DNA of 64,000 bases from Ancylobacter aquaticus (GTDB lineage Bacteria > Pseudomonadota > Alphaproteobacteria > Rhizobiales > Xanthobacteraceae): positions 1 to 64,000 of the forward strand of contig NZ_SMFY01000001.1 in assembly GCF_004339465.1 (NCBI RefSeq), given 5' to 3'. The notes beneath the pieces were generated by a model. It saw nothing but the letters and a program-made list of their open reading frames with translations, did not search any database and was not told the origin of the DNA. Shown here in pieces: positions 47,681 through 58,245 of this stretch (within the stretch, counting starts at the first letter, position 1; each line of letters opens with the position of its first letter). A program made the translations under genes and the position numbers.

Positions 47681-48178
47681 ATGGCGGTCTGGACAGTCTT
47701 CGAGCCCGAGGAGGGGGACGCGGCGCGCACGACCCTGCGCTGGGCTGACGGCTTCGTCTTCGTGCCCGAACGCGTGTCCTGGAGCGCGCTTCTCCTCGCG
47801 CCGCTGGTGCTGCTGCGCCACCGCCTCTGGCTGGCATTCATCGTCTATGTGCTGGCGCAGGGCGCGGTGATCGCGGCGATCCTCGTGCTGGACCTGGAGG
47901 ATCGCGCCTTCGCCCTGCTGCTGGTCGCCAATGTCGCGGTGGCGGTCGGCCTGCCGGGACTGCGCCGCGCCAAGCTCGTCGGCAAGGGCTATGAGGAGGC
48001 CGGCTGCGTGGTGGCACAGAAGCTCGAAGCCGCCGAGCAGCGTTATTTCGACGCCCGTCTCGGCGAGGTCGCTGTCGCCCGGCTTCCTCTGCCGCCGGTC
48101 GGCGGCGCCCGCATCAACGCTGCGGCGCGGCCGGCGCAGGCCGTCGTGCTGGGCCTGTTCCCGGAGGCCGCCCGATGA
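47681..48178 (+). CDS. DUF2628 membrane protein in the his operon
   Basis: A 165-residue protein. A short N-terminal beta-rich region ([10 protein letters not shown]) precedes two or three hydrophobic helices ([33 protein letters not shown]) and a cytoplasmic tail. It matches the DUF2628 proteins that sit between hisB and hisH in many Hyphomicrobiales; function is unknown. GGAG precedes the ATG at 47681. Its stop overlaps hisH by four bases. Confidence 0.82.
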   Translation: MAVWTVFEPEEGDAARTTLRWADGFVFVPERVSWSALLLAPLVLLRHRLWLAFIVYVLAQGAVIAAILVLDLEDRAFALLLVANVAVAVGLPGLRRAKLVGKGYEEAGCVVAQKLEAAEQRYFDARLGEVAVARLPLPPVGGARINAAARPAQAVVLGLFPEAAR

Positions 48179-48837
48179 CCCCCCCCGCGCCCGTCGCTCT
48201 CATCGACTATGGCTCCGGTAACCTCCACTCCGCCGGCAAGGCGCTGGAGCGCGCCGCGCGTGAGGGCGGCGGCGGCAAGAGCGTGCTGGTGACGGCGGAT
48301 CCCGACGTGGTGCGCCGGGCCGATCGCATCGTGCTGCCGGGCGTCGGCGCTTATGCCGACTGCCGGCGCGGGCTGGACGCCGTGCCGGGTATGGTGGAGG
48401 CGCTGACCGAGGTGGTGATGGAGCGCGGCCGGCCTTTCCTCGGCATTTGCGTCGGTCTCCAGCTGATGGCCACGCGCGGCCTTGAACATGGCGAGACCGC
48501 CGGGCTTGGCTGGATTGAGGGCGATGTGGTCAAGATCGAGCCGGCCGATGCCGCCCTCAAGATCCCGCATATGGGCTGGAATTCGCTGGATGTGGCCCGC
48601 CCGCACCCGCTGCTTGACGGTATCCCCACCGGCGAAGACGGGCTCGACGCCTATTTCGTCCATTCCTATAACCTCAACGCCGCACGTCCGGGCGACGTGA
48701 TCGCGACCACTTCCTATGGCGGTGCCATCACCGCCATGGTGGGTCGCGACAATATCGCCGGAACGCAGTTCCATCCCGAGAAGAGTCAGCGCCTCGGCCT
48801 TGCCCTTCTCGCCAATTTCCTGAAGTGGGCGCCGTGA
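48175..48837 (+). CDS. hisH: Imidazole glycerol phosphate synthase, glutamine amidotransferase subunit
   Basis: This subunit hydrolyses glutamine and channels ammonia to HisF. The product is 220 residues. The class I glutaminase triad is Cys92 (GICVGLQL), His200 and Glu202 (FHPEKS). [10 protein letters not shown] is the conserved N-terminus. An insertion of a few Gly residues (REGGGGKS) lies in a surface loop. It overlaps genes on both sides. Confidence 0.95.
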   Translation: MTPPAPVALIDYGSGNLHSAGKALERAAREGGGGKSVLVTADPDVVRRADRIVLPGVGAYADCRRGLDAVPGMVEALTEVVMERGRPFLGICVGLQLMATRGLEHGETAGLGWIEGDVVKIEPADAALKIPHMGWNSLDVARPHPLLDGIPTGEDGLDAYFVHSYNLNAARPGDVIATTSYGGAITAMVGRDNIAGTQFHPEKSQRLGLALLANFLKWAP

Positions 48838-49568
48838 TTCTCTTTCCCGCCATCGATCTCAAGGACGGCAAATGCGTGCGCCTGCAGCAGGGCGACATGG
48901 CGCGTGCCACCATCTTCAACCATGACCCCGCCCAGCAGGCGGCGCAGTTCGAGGCGCAGGGGTTCCGCTACCTGCACATCGTCGATCTCGACGGCGCCTT
49001 TGCCGGCCAGCCGGTGAACGCGGTGGCGGTGGAGCGCATTCTCGAAGCGGTGGGCATGCCGGTACAGCTCGGCGGCGGCATACGCGACATCGCCCGGGTC
49101 GAGGACTGGCTGGAAAAGGGCATCACCCGCGTCATCCTCGGCACGGCGGCGGTGCGCGACCCGGCCTTCGTGAAGGAGGCGGCGCGCCGCTTTCCCGGTC
49201 GCGTGGCGGTGGGGCTGGACGCCAAGGACGGGCGCGTGGCGGTGGAAGGCTGGGCCGAGACCTCGGACCTCACCGCGCTGGAGCTGGCGCAGCGCTTCGA
49301 GGATGCCGGCGTTTCCGCCATTATCTATACCGACATCGACCGCGACGGCCTGCTCAAGGGCCTCAATCTCGACGCCACCATCGCGCTGGCCGACGCCATC
49401 TCCATTCCGGTCATCGCCTCGGGCGGGCTTGCTTCGATGGACGATGTGACGGCCCTGCTGGAGCCGCGCGCGGCCAAGCTTGAAGGCGCCATCACCGGCC
49501 GCGCGCTCTATGACGGGCGGCTCGATCCCCGCGCGGCGCTGGCGCTGGTCGCCGGGCTGCCGGCATGA
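48834..49568 (+). CDS. hisA: ProFAR isomerase
   Basis: This (beta/alpha)8 enzyme isomerises N'-formimino-AICAR ribotide in histidine synthesis. The product is 244 residues. Asp8 in [14 protein letters not shown] and the second-half Asp in the YTDIDRDG strand are catalytic. VQLGGGIR binds phosphate. I use the GTG at 48834, which gives the conserved MILFPAID start and overlaps the hisH TGA. A GTG three codons earlier is possible. Confidence 0.95.
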   Translation: MILFPAIDLKDGKCVRLQQGDMARATIFNHDPAQQAAQFEAQGFRYLHIVDLDGAFAGQPVNAVAVERILEAVGMPVQLGGGIRDIARVEDWLEKGITRVILGTAAVRDPAFVKEAARRFPGRVAVGLDAKDGRVAVEGWAETSDLTALELAQRFEDAGVSAIIYTDIDRDGLLKGLNLDATIALADAISIPVIASGGLASMDDVTALLEPRAAKLEGAITGRALYDGRLDPRAALALVAGLPA

Positions 49569-50404
49569 GCGGGAAAGACGAGGCGTCCATGCTCAAGGTC
49601 CGCGTCATCCCCTGCCTCGACGTGAAGGACGGGCGGGTCGTCAAGGGCGTGAAATTCGTCGATCTGCGCGATGCCGGCGATCCGGTGGAAGCGGCCAAGG
49701 CCTATGACGCCGCCGGCGCCGACGAATTGTGCTTCCTCGACATCACCGCCAGCGTAGAGGCGCGCAGCACGCTGATCGACGTGGTGAGCCGCACCGCCGA
49801 GCAGTGCTTCATGCCGCTCACCGTGGGCGGCGGGGTCCGCACGGTTGAGGACATCCGCGCCTTGCTCAACGCCGGCGCCGACAAGGTGTCGATCAACACG
49901 GCGGCGGTGAACCGGCGGGAGTTTGTGCGCGAGGCGGCGGAAAAATTTGGCGAGCAATGCATCGTCGTCGCCATCGACGCCAAGAAGGTCTCGGCCGAGG
50001 GCGAGCCCGACCGCTGGGAGATCTTCACCCATGGCGGGCGCAACCGCACCGGCATCGACGCGGTGGACTACGCGAAGGAGGTCGTCGCACTCGGCGCCGG
50101 CGAAATCCTCCTCACCTCGATGGACCGCGACGGCACCGGCGAGGGTTTCGACCTCAAGCTGACCCGCGCCATTTCCGACGCGGTGAAGGTGCCGGTCATC
50201 GCCTCGGGCGGCGTCGGCACGCTGGATCATCTGGTGGACGGCATTCGCGAGGGCGGGGCGTCGGCGGTGCTGGCGGCCTCGATCTTCCATTTTGGCACCT
50301 TCACCATCGGCGCGGCCAAGGAGGCCCTCGGCGCGGCCGGGCTTCCCGTTCGCCTTGGCGGCGGTGACATTGGCGGTAGCGCCATCAAGGAGGCCGGCCG
50401 ATGA
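49565..50404 (+). CDS. hisF: Imidazole glycerol phosphate synthase, cyclase subunit
   Basis: With HisH, this makes imidazole glycerol phosphate and AICAR. The product is 279 residues from the ATG overlapping the hisA stop, or 271 from the Met at 49589 ([20 protein letters not shown]), where most homologues begin. The catalytic Asp lies in CLDVKDG and the second in [19 protein letters not shown] and IASGGVG bind phosphate. Confidence 0.95.
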   Translation: MSGKDEASMLKVRVIPCLDVKDGRVVKGVKFVDLRDAGDPVEAAKAYDAAGADELCFLDITASVEARSTLIDVVSRTAEQCFMPLTVGGGVRTVEDIRALLNAGADKVSINTAAVNRREFVREAAEKFGEQCIVVAIDAKKVSAEGEPDRWEIFTHGGRNRTGIDAVDYAKEVVALGAGEILLTSMDRDGTGEGFDLKLTRAISDAVKVPVIASGGVGTLDHLVDGIREGGASAVLAASIFHFGTFTIGAAKEALGAAGLPVRLGGGDIGGSAIKEAGR

Positions 50405-50736
50405 GCGACAGTCCCGCCCGCGTCACGCTTGAGGACCTTGCCGCCATCGTCGCCCGCCGGGCAGCGGCCGAGGGTGAGGCGTCCTACACACGCGCGCTCA
50501 TCGCCAAGGGTGTCGCAAAATGCGCCCAGAAGCTGGGCGAGGAAGCGGTGGAGACCGCGCTCGCCGCTGTCGGCACCGATACCAAAGCGGTCATTTCCGA
50601 AACCGCCGATCTTCTCTACCATCTGGCCGTGCTGCTTCAGGCGCGCGGCGTGTCGCTGGATGATGTGTATGCGGAGCTCGGCCGCCGGACGAACCAGTCC
50701 GGCCTGGAGGAAAAGGCGTCCCGCCCCAAGGGCTGA
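50401..50736 (+). CDS. hisE: Phosphoribosyl-ATP pyrophosphatase
   Basis: The second step of histidine synthesis. The product is 111 residues. [17 protein letters not shown] and [17 protein letters not shown] carry the metal-binding acidic residues of the all-alpha pyrophosphohydrolase fold. It is stand-alone, not fused to HisI. It overlaps the hisF stop and ends this part of the his cluster. Confidence 0.95.
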   Translation: MSDSPARVTLEDLAAIVARRAAAEGEASYTRALIAKGVAKCAQKLGEEAVETALAAVGTDTKAVISETADLLYHLAVLLQARGVSLDDVYAELGRRTNQSGLEEKASRPKG

Positions 50737-50868
50737 GGCCGTCGCGACCATCCCGTTCGGCGCCGCCGGCAGGCGCGGGCTGGGCCGTATCACGTCCCCT
50801 CCTAAAGTGGTATACGGTCGACCAACGCCTGGCGCTTTGAATGTCCGGGCGAGCCGGGAAACGCTACC

Positions 50869-51828
50869 ATGGACCTGAAGCTCGACGGGGCGGTGCTGTC
50901 GCCCTTCCGCAATTTCAGCCGCGCCGAATGGGCGGCTCTGCGTGCCGACACCCCCCAGCCGCTGAAGCCGGACGAGATCCAGCGGCTTCAGGGACTTAAC
51001 GACCGGCTGTCGATCCCCGAGATCGAGGAGATCTACCTGCCGCTGTCGCGGCTGCTGTCGATCTATGTCGGGGCGACGCAGAAGCTGTTCCGCCAGATGC
51101 AGAAGTTTCTCGGCCCCGAGCAGAACGGCAAGATGCCCTATATCATCGGCGTCGCTGGCTCGGTGGCGGTGGGCAAGTCCACCACCGCCCGCGTGCTGCA
51201 GGCGCTGCTGGCGCGCTGGCCCAACACGCCGAAGGTTGCACTCGTCACCACCGACGGTTTTCTTCTGCCCAACGCCATTCTGGAACGGGAAGGGCTGATG
51301 GGGCGCAAGGGCTTTCCCGAGAGCTACGACCTTCCGGCGCTGCTGCATTTCCTCACCGACATCAAGGCCGGCCGCCGCCCGGTGCGGGCGCCGGTCTACA
51401 GCCATTTCGACTATGACGTGACGCCCAACCTCAGGGTGGAGGTCGACCAGCCGGACATCCTCATCGTCGAGGGACTGAACGTGCTGCAGACCAGCCGCCC
51501 GCCCAAGGACGGCAAGGGTATTCCTTTCGTCTCCGATTTCTTCGACTTCAAGGTCTATATCGACGCCGACGAGACGATCCTTGAGCGCTGGTATGTCGAG
51601 CGCTTCATGCGCCTGCGCGAGACGGCCTTCCGCGACCCCAAGGCCTATTTCCACCGCTATTCCAGCCTGACCGGCGCCGAGGCGGACGCCACCGCCCGCG
51701 CCATCTGGCGCTCGATCAATCTGCTGAACCTGCAGGAAAACATCCTGCCCACCCGCCAGCGCGCCGACCTCATCCTGCGCAAGGGCGGCGACCACGAGGT
51801 CGAGGTGGTCTCGCTGAGGAAGCTCTAG
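50869..51828 (+). CDS. coaA: Pantothenate kinase (type I)
   Basis: This kinase phosphorylates pantothenate, the committing step of CoA synthesis. The product is 319 residues. The P-loop GSVAVGKS is at 97-104. [10 protein letters not shown], the DLPALLHFL segment and [12 protein letters not shown] are family motifs. In the enterobacterial enzyme CoA inhibits by occupying the ATP site. It follows hisE by 132 bp, as in related genomes. Confidence 0.95.
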   Translation: MDLKLDGAVLSPFRNFSRAEWAALRADTPQPLKPDEIQRLQGLNDRLSIPEIEEIYLPLSRLLSIYVGATQKLFRQMQKFLGPEQNGKMPYIIGVAGSVAVGKSTTARVLQALLARWPNTPKVALVTTDGFLLPNAILEREGLMGRKGFPESYDLPALLHFLTDIKAGRRPVRAPVYSHFDYDVTPNLRVEVDQPDILIVEGLNVLQTSRPPKDGKGIPFVSDFFDFKVYIDADETILERWYVERFMRLRETAFRDPKAYFHRYSSLTGAEADATARAIWRSINLLNLQENILPTRQRADLILRKGGDHEVEVVSLRKL

Positions 51829-51829
51829 G

Positions 51830-52471
51830 ATGGCGGCGGCCGTCGAGATCATGCCCGGCTGCCATTACTGGCCGGGCTGGCTGGATCGCGCGGGACAGGA
51901 AGCGCTGGCGGATGAACTGCGCGAGGTTCTTGCTGCCGCGCCGCTGTTCACCCCGCGCATGCCGCGCACCGGCACGCCCTTCTCGGTCCGCATCTCCAGC
52001 TGCGGGCCGCTCGGCTGGGTGTCGGATGTAACAGGTTACCGTTATCAGCCGACCCATCCCGAAACCGGCGAGGCGTGGCCGCCCATGCCAGCCGTGCTCA
52101 CGCGGGCCTGGGCGGAGCTGGCCAGCACGCCGCTGGCCCCGGAGGCGTGCCTGATCAACTGGTACGCGCCCGGCGCCCGGATGGGGCTGCATCAGGACCG
52201 CGACGAGGAGGAGTTTTCCGCGCCAGTCCTTTCGCTCTCGCTCGGCGACACGGCGCTGTTCCGCATCGGCGGAACGGCGCGAAAGGACCCTACCCGCTCG
52301 CTGCGCCTCGCCTCGGGCGACGCGCTGCTGCTCTCCGGCCCGGCGCGGCTGGCCTTTCACGGCATCGACCGCATCTATCCTGGTACCTCGACCCTCTTGA
52401 AGCAGCCCGGGCGGATCAATCTGACGTTACGGCGGGTGCATCCGGCGGGGCCGAGCGAAATTCGGCCTTGA
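51830..52471 (+). CDS. alkB: AlkB-type 2-oxoglutarate/Fe(II) dioxygenase
   Basis: This enzyme removes 1-methyladenine and 3-methylcytosine from DNA or RNA by oxidative demethylation. The product is 213 residues. Iron ligands are His121, Asp123 (LHQDRDE) and His177 (AFHGIDR). Arg195 and Arg201 in GRINLTLRR bind 2-oxoglutarate and confer substrate selection. NWYAPGARMGLHQD is characteristic. It starts one base after the coaA stop and shares its transcript. Confidence 0.93.
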   Translation: MAAAVEIMPGCHYWPGWLDRAGQEALADELREVLAAAPLFTPRMPRTGTPFSVRISSCGPLGWVSDVTGYRYQPTHPETGEAWPPMPAVLTRAWAELASTPLAPEACLINWYAPGARMGLHQDRDEEEFSAPVLSLSLGDTALFRIGGTARKDPTRSLRLASGDALLLSGPARLAFHGIDRIYPGTSTLLKQPGRINLTLRRVHPAGPSEIRP

Positions 52472-52524
52472 TGCGCCCGCAGAAAGAGCGAAGTTACAGC
52501 TACCTTAAGCTCGAAGGATTGCGA

Positions 52525-53487
52525 ATGCGCCTTGTTGCCCGCTTTGCCGCCGCCGCCTTTGCTCTGGCAGTGCTCGGCCTTCCCGCCTCCGCCCAGACGA
52601 TTTTCGCCAATGACGGCACGATCGGCATGGTGCCGCCGGAAGGTATGGTGGCCGTGCCCGGCGTGCCAGGCTTCCAGGATCGCGCCGCCAGCGCCTCGAT
52701 CCTCGTTCTTGAAATGCCCAAGCCCGCCTTTGCCGAGATCACCGCCAATTTCGCACCGGAGGAACTGCAGAAGCAGGGCGTCACGGTGGAGCAGCGGCGC
52801 GACGTTACGCTGGCCGACGGCGTGCCCGCCGTGCTGCTGAAGGGCTTTCAGACCGTCGGTACCGGGGCGCTGAAGAAATGGATCCTGATTGCCGGCGCCA
52901 AGGAGCAGACCGGCATGGTTACGGTGCAGTTCCCCGAGGCTTCCGCCACCCGCTACCCCGACGCCAAGGTCGAGGAGGCGCTGAAGACCGTGGTTTTCCG
53001 TGCCCCGCCGAGCACCGAGGAGATGCTCGCCAAGCTGCCCTTCACCGTCGACGAGACGGAGGGCTACAAGGTGATGAAGGTGATCGGCACCAGTGCCGTC
53101 CTGCTCACCAAGCCCGAAACCGGCGAGGCCGGCCAAGCGGGCAAGGGCGGGCCGCAGACCCAGTCCTTCTTCATCGTCGCCGTCGGCCCGGGCGAAATCC
53201 GCGAGGAGGAGCGCGAGGCCGCGGCCAAGCGGGCGATCACGAGCGTGCCGGGTATCAAGGAACTGCGCGTCGAACGCGGCGGCCCGCTGCGGATCGGTGG
53301 CCAGCCCGGCTTCGAGCTGATCGCCAATGCGGTGGACCAGCAGACCGGCAAGCCGGTGAAGGTGGCGCAATGGCTGAGCTTCGGCCGCACCGGCTATCTG
53401 CGTATGGTCGGCGTGGCTCCCACGGAAAATTTCGACGCCGATTACGGCGCCATGCGCGCCCTTCGCGACGGGGTCGCCCTGCGCTGA
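52525..53487 (+). CDS. Exported protein of unknown function
   Basis: A 320-residue product with a Sec signal (MRLVARFAAAAFALAVLGLP, cleavage after ASA near residue 23). The mature part is a soluble beta-rich domain with GTIGMVPPEGMVAVPGVPGF and two similar halves, each with an amphipathic strand and VxxFP/VGxGE-like turns. Similar proteins occur in Hyphomicrobiales without assigned function. AAGGA lies 7 nt upstream of the ATG. It ends at a strong bidirectional terminator. Confidence 0.78.
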   Translation: MRLVARFAAAAFALAVLGLPASAQTIFANDGTIGMVPPEGMVAVPGVPGFQDRAASASILVLEMPKPAFAEITANFAPEELQKQGVTVEQRRDVTLADGVPAVLLKGFQTVGTGALKKWILIAGAKEQTGMVTVQFPEASATRYPDAKVEEALKTVVFRAPPSTEEMLAKLPFTVDETEGYKVMKVIGTSAVLLTKPETGEAGQAGKGGPQTQSFFIVAVGPGEIREEEREAAAKRAITSVPGIKELRVERGGPLRIGGQPGFELIANAVDQQTGKPVKVAQWLSFGRTGYLRMVGVAPTENFDADYGAMRALRDGVALR

Positions 53488-53510
53488 CCTCTCCTGCAGA
53501 ACAGACAATG

Positions 53511-53538
53511 AAAAGGGCCCTCGCAAGGGCCCTTTTTT
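53511..53538. terminator. Bidirectional intrinsic terminator
   Basis: AAAAGGGCCC (53511-53520) pairs with GGGCCCTTTT (53527-53536) around TCGCAA and continues into a T-run to 53538. The A-run on the left provides the U-tract for the opposite direction. It serves the exported-protein gene (+) and grpE (-). Confidence 0.92.
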
Positions 53539-53586
53539 AACGCGACTCCGACCGACAGAAAGGCGCGCCGGGTAAGTGTGCTCGTC

Positions 53587-54204
53587 TCAGCCCTCGGGCG
53601 GAGTTTCGGCCGGCGGCGCCTTGGGGCCGCCCTTGGACACGCCGACAAGGGCGGGGCGCAGCACGCGCTCGCCGAGCTTGTAGCCGGGCTGGATCACCTG
53701 AACCACGGTGCCCGACGGCACCTCGGTATTGGGCACCTCGAACATGGCCTGATGCATGTTCGGATCGAACTTGGCGCCTTCCGCCTCGATCCGCGCCACG
53801 CCATGCTTGGTCAGCGCCTGCACCAGGGCGCGCCCGGTGAGGTCGATACCCTCCAGCAGGGTCTTCAGCGTGCCCTCGGCCTTGGCCCGGGCGTCGGCGT
53901 CGATGGCGCCCAAGGCGCGCTCGAAATCGTCCGCCACGGTGAGAACGTCGCGGGCGAAGCCGGTGATTCCATAGACCTTGGCGTCCGCTACTTCGCGCTC
54001 GGCGCGGCGGCGCACATTGTCAGCCTCGGCGAAGGCACGCAGAAACTTGTCCTTGAGCGCGGCGATCTCGGCCTCAAGCCGCTCCTTTTCGGCGGCGAAG
54101 GCGGCAGCGAGATCGTCCGGCGCGGCGGCCGCGCCATTTTCGGCGTCGGCAGTCTGGTCTGCCACGTCGGGCTGATCGGCCGGAGTGCGGTTCTCGTCGC
54201 TCAT
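53587..54204 (-). CDS. grpE: Nucleotide exchange factor GrpE
   Basis: This protein drives ADP release from DnaK. The product is 205 residues. A disordered acidic N-terminus precedes a long coiled coil (about 45-95). The C-terminal beta domain contains [34 protein letters not shown] and VGVSKG. The ATG at 54204 opens [10 protein letters not shown]. hrcA is upstream in the same operon, 80 bp away. Confidence 0.95.
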   Translation of the reverse strand: MSDENRTPADQPDVADQTADAENGAAAAPDDLAAAFAAEKERLEAEIAALKDKFLRAFAEADNVRRRAEREVADAKVYGITGFARDVLTVADDFERALGAIDADARAKAEGTLKTLLEGIDLTGRALVQALTKHGVARIEAEGAKFDPNMHQAMFEVPNTEVPSGTVVQVIQPGYKLGERVLRPALVGVSKGGPKAPPAETPPEG

Positions 54205-54284
54205 GAATACCTCGTCGGGGAATGGTCGTGCCCGGCGGCCGGGCCACGCGGACGCCCGCCATATCGGGTCGGACGGCGCAAAAA

Positions 54285-55385
54285 TCAAGCCGCGTCGGTG
54301 CCCGGCCCGCCGAGAACCCGGCTGACCACGCGGGCAGTGAAGTCGACCATTGGCACGATGCGGGCATAGTTCAGCCGTGTTGGACCGATCACCCCGAGCA
54401 CGCCGACCACCCTTCCCTGCCCGTCGCGATAGGGCGCGACGATGGTGGAGGAGCCTGACAGCGAGAACAATTTGTTCTCCGAGCCGATGAAAATGCGCAG
54501 GCCCTGCGCGTCCTCGGCCCGGCCGAGGAGGTCGACCACTTCCTGCTTGGCGTCGAGATCGTCGAACAGCAGGCGCACCCGTTCCAGATCCTCGATGGCA
54601 CGCAGGTCCTGCAGCAGCCGCGTCTGCCCGCGCACGATCAGCCGCCGGTCGGCCTTCTCGCCGCCCGACCAGCTTGCCATGCCGCTTTCCACCACCCGCG
54701 CCGTCACCTCGTCGAGCTCGGCACGGCGGGCGGCCAGCGTGCGCTCCACCTCGGCGCGCAGCTCGGTCAGCGTGCGCCCGCGCGTCAGCGAGGAGAGGAA
54801 ATTGGTTGCCTCCACCAGCGCCGAGGGAGGCAGGCCCTTGGGCAGCGGAACGAGCCGGTTCTCGACCTCACCATCGTCGGAAACGAGGATCAGCAGCGCG
54901 CGGGTGGCGTCGAGCGGGACGAACTCGATATGTTTGAGCCGCACGTCGGTCTTGCCGGTGGTCACGACGCCAGCGCCGCGCGACAGGCCGGAGAGCAGGT
55001 TGGAGGCCTCCGCCAGCACCCCGTCCACGGTCTGGGCGCGGGCGGCGGCGCGCACCTGGGTCTCGATCGAATTGCGCTCATCCTCCGAGACGTCGCCGAT
55101 TTCCAGCAGCGCATCGACGAAGAAGCGGAGACCGCGCTCCGTCGGCAGCCGTCCGGCGCTGGTGTGCGGGGCGAAGATGAGGCCGGCCGCCTCAAGGTCC
55201 GCCATCACGTTGCGCACCGAGGCCGGCGACAGCGTCATCGGAATGAGGCGGGAAATGTTGCGCGACCCGGCCGGTTCGCCGGTCGCCAGATAGGTTTCGA
55301 CAATCTGCCGGAAAATCTCGCGCGAACGCTCGTCAAGCCGCGCCAGCGAGGGCGCGGTGGCCGACAGAAATGGATCGAGGGGCAT
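54285..55385 (-). CDS. hrcA: Heat-inducible transcription repressor HrcA
   Basis: This repressor binds CIRCE elements, usually before groESL. The product is 366 residues. An N-terminal winged helix contains [22 protein letters not shown] and [17 protein letters not shown]-like domain and the C-terminal [19 protein letters not shown] follow. No CIRCE sequence is visible upstream of hrcA here, so autoregulation is not evident. It is divergent from rph. Confidence 0.95.
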   Translation of the reverse strand: MPLDPFLSATAPSLARLDERSREIFRQIVETYLATGEPAGSRNISRLIPMTLSPASVRNVMADLEAAGLIFAPHTSAGRLPTERGLRFFVDALLEIGDVSEDERNSIETQVRAAARAQTVDGVLAEASNLLSGLSRGAGVVTTGKTDVRLKHIEFVPLDATRALLILVSDDGEVENRLVPLPKGLPPSALVEATNFLSSLTRGRTLTELRAEVERTLAARRAELDEVTARVVESGMASWSGGEKADRRLIVRGQTRLLQDLRAIEDLERVRLLFDDLDAKQEVVDLLGRAEDAQGLRIFIGSENKLFSLSGSSTIVAPYRDGQGRVVGVLGVIGPTRLNYARIVPMVDFTARVVSRVLGGPGTDAA

Positions 55386-55604
55386 CGCCGAGTTGGTTCC
55401 CTGTCTCGTCTACCCGTTCATGGGTGGCTATTATCTCGGTATTCGCCAGCCATGTACAAGCCGGCCCGGTTCACGCGCCGCCGGCGCGGGCCGTGTCTGG
55501 AGTCCGCGCGCGGCGATTGCGCCCGGCCCGCGCCGCCCTTACAAGGTCCGGCCACAGGGCGAGGCTACAGTCCACTGCCTCCCGCCGTTCAGGAGACCGT
55601 CCGC

Positions 55605-56318
55605 ATGCGCCCTTCCCGCCGCCTTCCCGACGAGATGCGTGCCGTGAGCTTCGAGCGCGGCGTGCTCCGCCATGCCGAAGGTTCGTGCCTGGTCAAGTTC
55701 GGCGAGACCCATGTGCTTGTCGCCGCTACGCTGGAAGAGCGCCTGCCGCCCTGGCTGAAGGGACAGGGCCGCGGCTGGGTGACGGCCGAATACGGCATGC
55801 TGCCGCGCGCCACCCACGACCGTACGCGCCGCGAGGCCTCCACCGGCAAGCAGTCCGGCCGCACGCAGGAAATCCAGCGCCTCATCGGCCGCTCGCTGCG
55901 CGCCGTGGTCGATCTCGAAAAGCTCGGCGAGCGGCAGATCACCGTGGATTGCGACGTCATCCAGGCCGATGGCGGCACCCGCACCGCCGCCGTCACCGGC
56001 GCGTGGATCGCGCTGCATGACTGCCTGAGCTGGATGAAGTCGCGCGGCATGCTGCCCGCCATCCCGCTGCGCGATCATCTCGCCGCCGTTTCCTGCGGCA
56101 TCGTCGATGGCGAGCCGCGTCTCGACCTCGACTATGCCGAGGATTCGGACGCCCATACCGACGTTAACTTTGTCATGACCGGCGCCGGCGGCTTCGTGGA
56201 AATCCAGGGCACCGCCGAGAAGACGCCGTTCTCCCAGGCCGAGTTCGACGCCATGCTCGGCCTTGCCCGCACGGGTGTCGCCAAGCTGGTCGACCTGCAG
56301 AAGCTGGCCGTCGCATGA
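55605..56318 (+). CDS. rph: Ribonuclease PH
   Basis: This phosphorolytic 3'-5' exoribonuclease trims tRNA 3' ends. The product is 237 residues. [55 protein letters not shown] and [15 protein letters not shown] are family blocks, and all active-site Arg and Asp residues are present. AGGAGA precedes the ATG at 55605. It starts the rph-rdgB-hemW operon. Confidence 0.96.
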   Translation: MRPSRRLPDEMRAVSFERGVLRHAEGSCLVKFGETHVLVAATLEERLPPWLKGQGRGWVTAEYGMLPRATHDRTRREASTGKQSGRTQEIQRLIGRSLRAVVDLEKLGERQITVDCDVIQADGGTRTAAVTGAWIALHDCLSWMKSRGMLPAIPLRDHLAAVSCGIVDGEPRLDLDYAEDSDAHTDVNFVMTGAGGFVEIQGTAEKTPFSQAEFDAMLGLARTGVAKLVDLQKLAVA

Positions 56319-56980
56319 GCACTGCCGCGCACCGTCGGCTCGAAGGCCGCGTCGTCATCGCCACCCATAACCCCGGCAAGCTGGAGGAGATGGCCGGCCT
56401 GCTGGCGCCGTATGGCATCGACGCCGTGTCCGCCGGCGAGCTCGACCTGCCGGAGCCGGAGGAAACCGGGCTCACCTTTACGGAGAATGCCCGCATCAAG
56501 GCGACCGCCGCCGCGACCGCCGCCGGTCTGCCCGCCTTCGCCGACGATTCCGGGCTGTGCGTCGACGCGCTCGGCGGCGCGCCGGGGCTCTACACTGCCC
56601 GCTGGGCGGGGCCGGAGAAGGACTTCATGGCGGCGATGACCCGCGTGGAGGAGGAACTTCGCGACGCGGGTGCAGAACTGCCCGATCTGCGCCGGGCGCA
56701 TTTCATTTCCGCCCTGTGCCTTGCCTGGCCGGACGGGCATGTCGAGGATTTCGAGGGCGTGGTCAACGGCACGCTGGTATGGCCGCCGCGCGGGCCGGCA
56801 GGCTTCGGTTATGACCCGATGTTCCAGCCCGACGGCCAGCCGGAAGACAATCCGCGTACCTTCGGCGAGATGTCCGGGGCCGAAAAGCACGGCCTGCCGC
56901 CGCTCGGCCGTGGCCTCTCGCACCGCGCGCGCGCCTTCATGGCGCTGGCGCAGGCTTGTCTCGGGGCGAGCTTTGACTGA
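56315..56980 (+). CDS. rdgB: dITP/XTP pyrophosphatase
   Basis: This enzyme removes deaminated purine nucleotides (ITP, dITP, XTP) from the pool. The product is 221 residues. The substrate motif [11 protein letters not shown] is near the N-terminus. [25 protein letters not shown] and [12 protein letters not shown] are diagnostic. The start overlaps the rph stop by four bases and the stop overlaps the hemW start by eight. Confidence 0.95.
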   Translation: MSTAAHRRLEGRVVIATHNPGKLEEMAGLLAPYGIDAVSAGELDLPEPEETGLTFTENARIKATAAATAAGLPAFADDSGLCVDALGGAPGLYTARWAGPEKDFMAAMTRVEEELRDAGAELPDLRRAHFISALCLAWPDGHVEDFEGVVNGTLVWPPRGPAGFGYDPMFQPDGQPEDNPRTFGEMSGAEKHGLPPLGRGLSHRARAFMALAQACLGASFD

Positions 56981-58148
56981 GCGCGCCCCGGCGCCGCCGC
57001 CGCTCGATCCCGGCTTCGGCGTCTATGTGCACTGGCCGTTCTGCAAGGCCAAGTGCCCCTATTGCGACTTCAACTCGCATGTCCGCCACGCCCCGCCCGA
57101 TCAGGCGCGGTTCGTCGCGGCGTTCCGGGCCGAGATCGCGCACACACGCGCGCGCGTCGGTCAGCGGCGAACCCACAGCGTGTTCTTCGGCGGCGGCACC
57201 CCCTCGCTGATGGAGCCGGCCACGGTTGGGGCGATTCTCGACGCCATCCATGATGCCTGGCCGCTCGACGCGCGGGCCGAGGTGACGCTGGAGGCCAACC
57301 CGACCAGCGTCGAGGCGGAGCGTTTTCGCGGCTACCGGGCGGCGGGGGTCAACCGCGTCTCGCTGGGCGTGCAGGCGCTGGACGATGCCGCGCTGAAAGC
57401 GCTGGGGCGCATGCACACGGCGCAGGAAGCGCTGGGCGCGGTGGCGGTGGCGCGCGCGGCCTTCGAGCGCGTGTCGTTCGATCTCATCTATGCCCGCCCC
57501 GGTCAGAAGCCGGAGGACTGGGGGCGCGAGCTCGGCCGCGCGATCGACGAGGGCTGCGAGCATCTCTCGCTCTACCAGCTCACCATCGAGGAAGGCACGC
57601 CCTTTGCCGCGCTGCACCGCGCCGGACGGCTGATCGTGCCCGACAGCGAGGCCGCCCGCGCGCTGTGGGACGTGACGCAGGAGACAACACGCGCTGCCGG
57701 GCTGCCGGCCTATGAGGTTTCCAACCATGCCCGCCGGGGGGCGGAGAGCCGGCACAACCTGCTGTACTGGCGCTATGGCGAATATGCCGGGCTCGGCCCC
57801 GGTGCGCATGGGCGCCTCGACACGCCGGAGGGGCGGGTCGCCACCTCCACCGAGCGCGGGCCGGAGGAGTGGGTGGCCCGGGTCGAAGCGCAGGGCCATG
57901 GCGTCATCGTCGACGAGACGCTCACCCTCGCCGAGCAGGCCGACGAATATCTGCTGATGGGCCTGCGTCTTCTGGAGGGCATCGACGCTCGCCGCTTCGC
58001 CCGGCTGGCGGGGCGCGTCCTCGACCCGGCGCGGGTGGCGGCACTGCTGGAGGACGGCATGATCGAGGTGATGCCGGATGAGCGCCTGCGCGCCACCGCT
58101 CTCGGCCTGCCGGTGCTCGACGCCATCGTCGCCGACTTGGCGGCGTAG
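56973..58148 (+). CDS. hemW: Radical SAM heme chaperone HemW
   Basis: A radical SAM protein related to HemN. HemW binds heme and inserts it into respiratory enzymes. From the TTG at 56973 the product is 391 residues. The cluster motif is Cys24-x3-Cys28-x2-Cys31 ([15 protein letters not shown]). It lacks the fourth Cys of true HemN, which supports Hem[11 protein letters not shown] and [11 protein letters not shown] bind SAM. No ATG is placed sensibly, so a TTG start inside the rdgB end is inferred. Confidence 0.9.
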   Translation: MTERAPAPPPLDPGFGVYVHWPFCKAKCPYCDFNSHVRHAPPDQARFVAAFRAEIAHTRARVGQRRTHSVFFGGGTPSLMEPATVGAILDAIHDAWPLDARAEVTLEANPTSVEAERFRGYRAAGVNRVSLGVQALDDAALKALGRMHTAQEALGAVAVARAAFERVSFDLIYARPGQKPEDWGRELGRAIDEGCEHLSLYQLTIEEGTPFAALHRAGRLIVPDSEAARALWDVTQETTRAAGLPAYEVSNHARRGAESRHNLLYWRYGEYAGLGPGAHGRLDTPEGRVATSTERGPEEWVARVEAQGHGVIVDETLTLAEQADEYLLMGLRLLEGIDARRFARLAGRVLDPARVAALLEDGMIEVMPDERLRATALGLPVLDAIVADLAA

Positions 58149-58176
58149 GCGGGTCGGTCCATCCCTTTTCGATGGC

Positions 58177-58218
58177 CGTCATCCTTCGAGGCCGCTGCGC
58201 TCGCACCTCAGGATGACG
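58177..58218. repeat. REP-type extragenic palindrome
   Basis: CGTCATCCT (58177-58185) pairs with AGGATGACG (58210-58218), and GAGG (58188-58191) pairs with CCTC (58206-58209) inside. This sequence plan is a widespread dispersed repeat in Hyphomicrobiales. It lies between the convergent hemW and LpoA-like genes and may end both transcripts. Confidence 0.75.
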
Positions 58219-58245
58219 CCGCCATAGGTAGGAACCAGCAGAAAT

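Noticed and set aside
55386-55604. CIRCE element upstream of hrcA
   Set aside because: I looked for TTAGCACTC-N9-GAGTGCTAA in the hrcA-rph gap and found nothing close.
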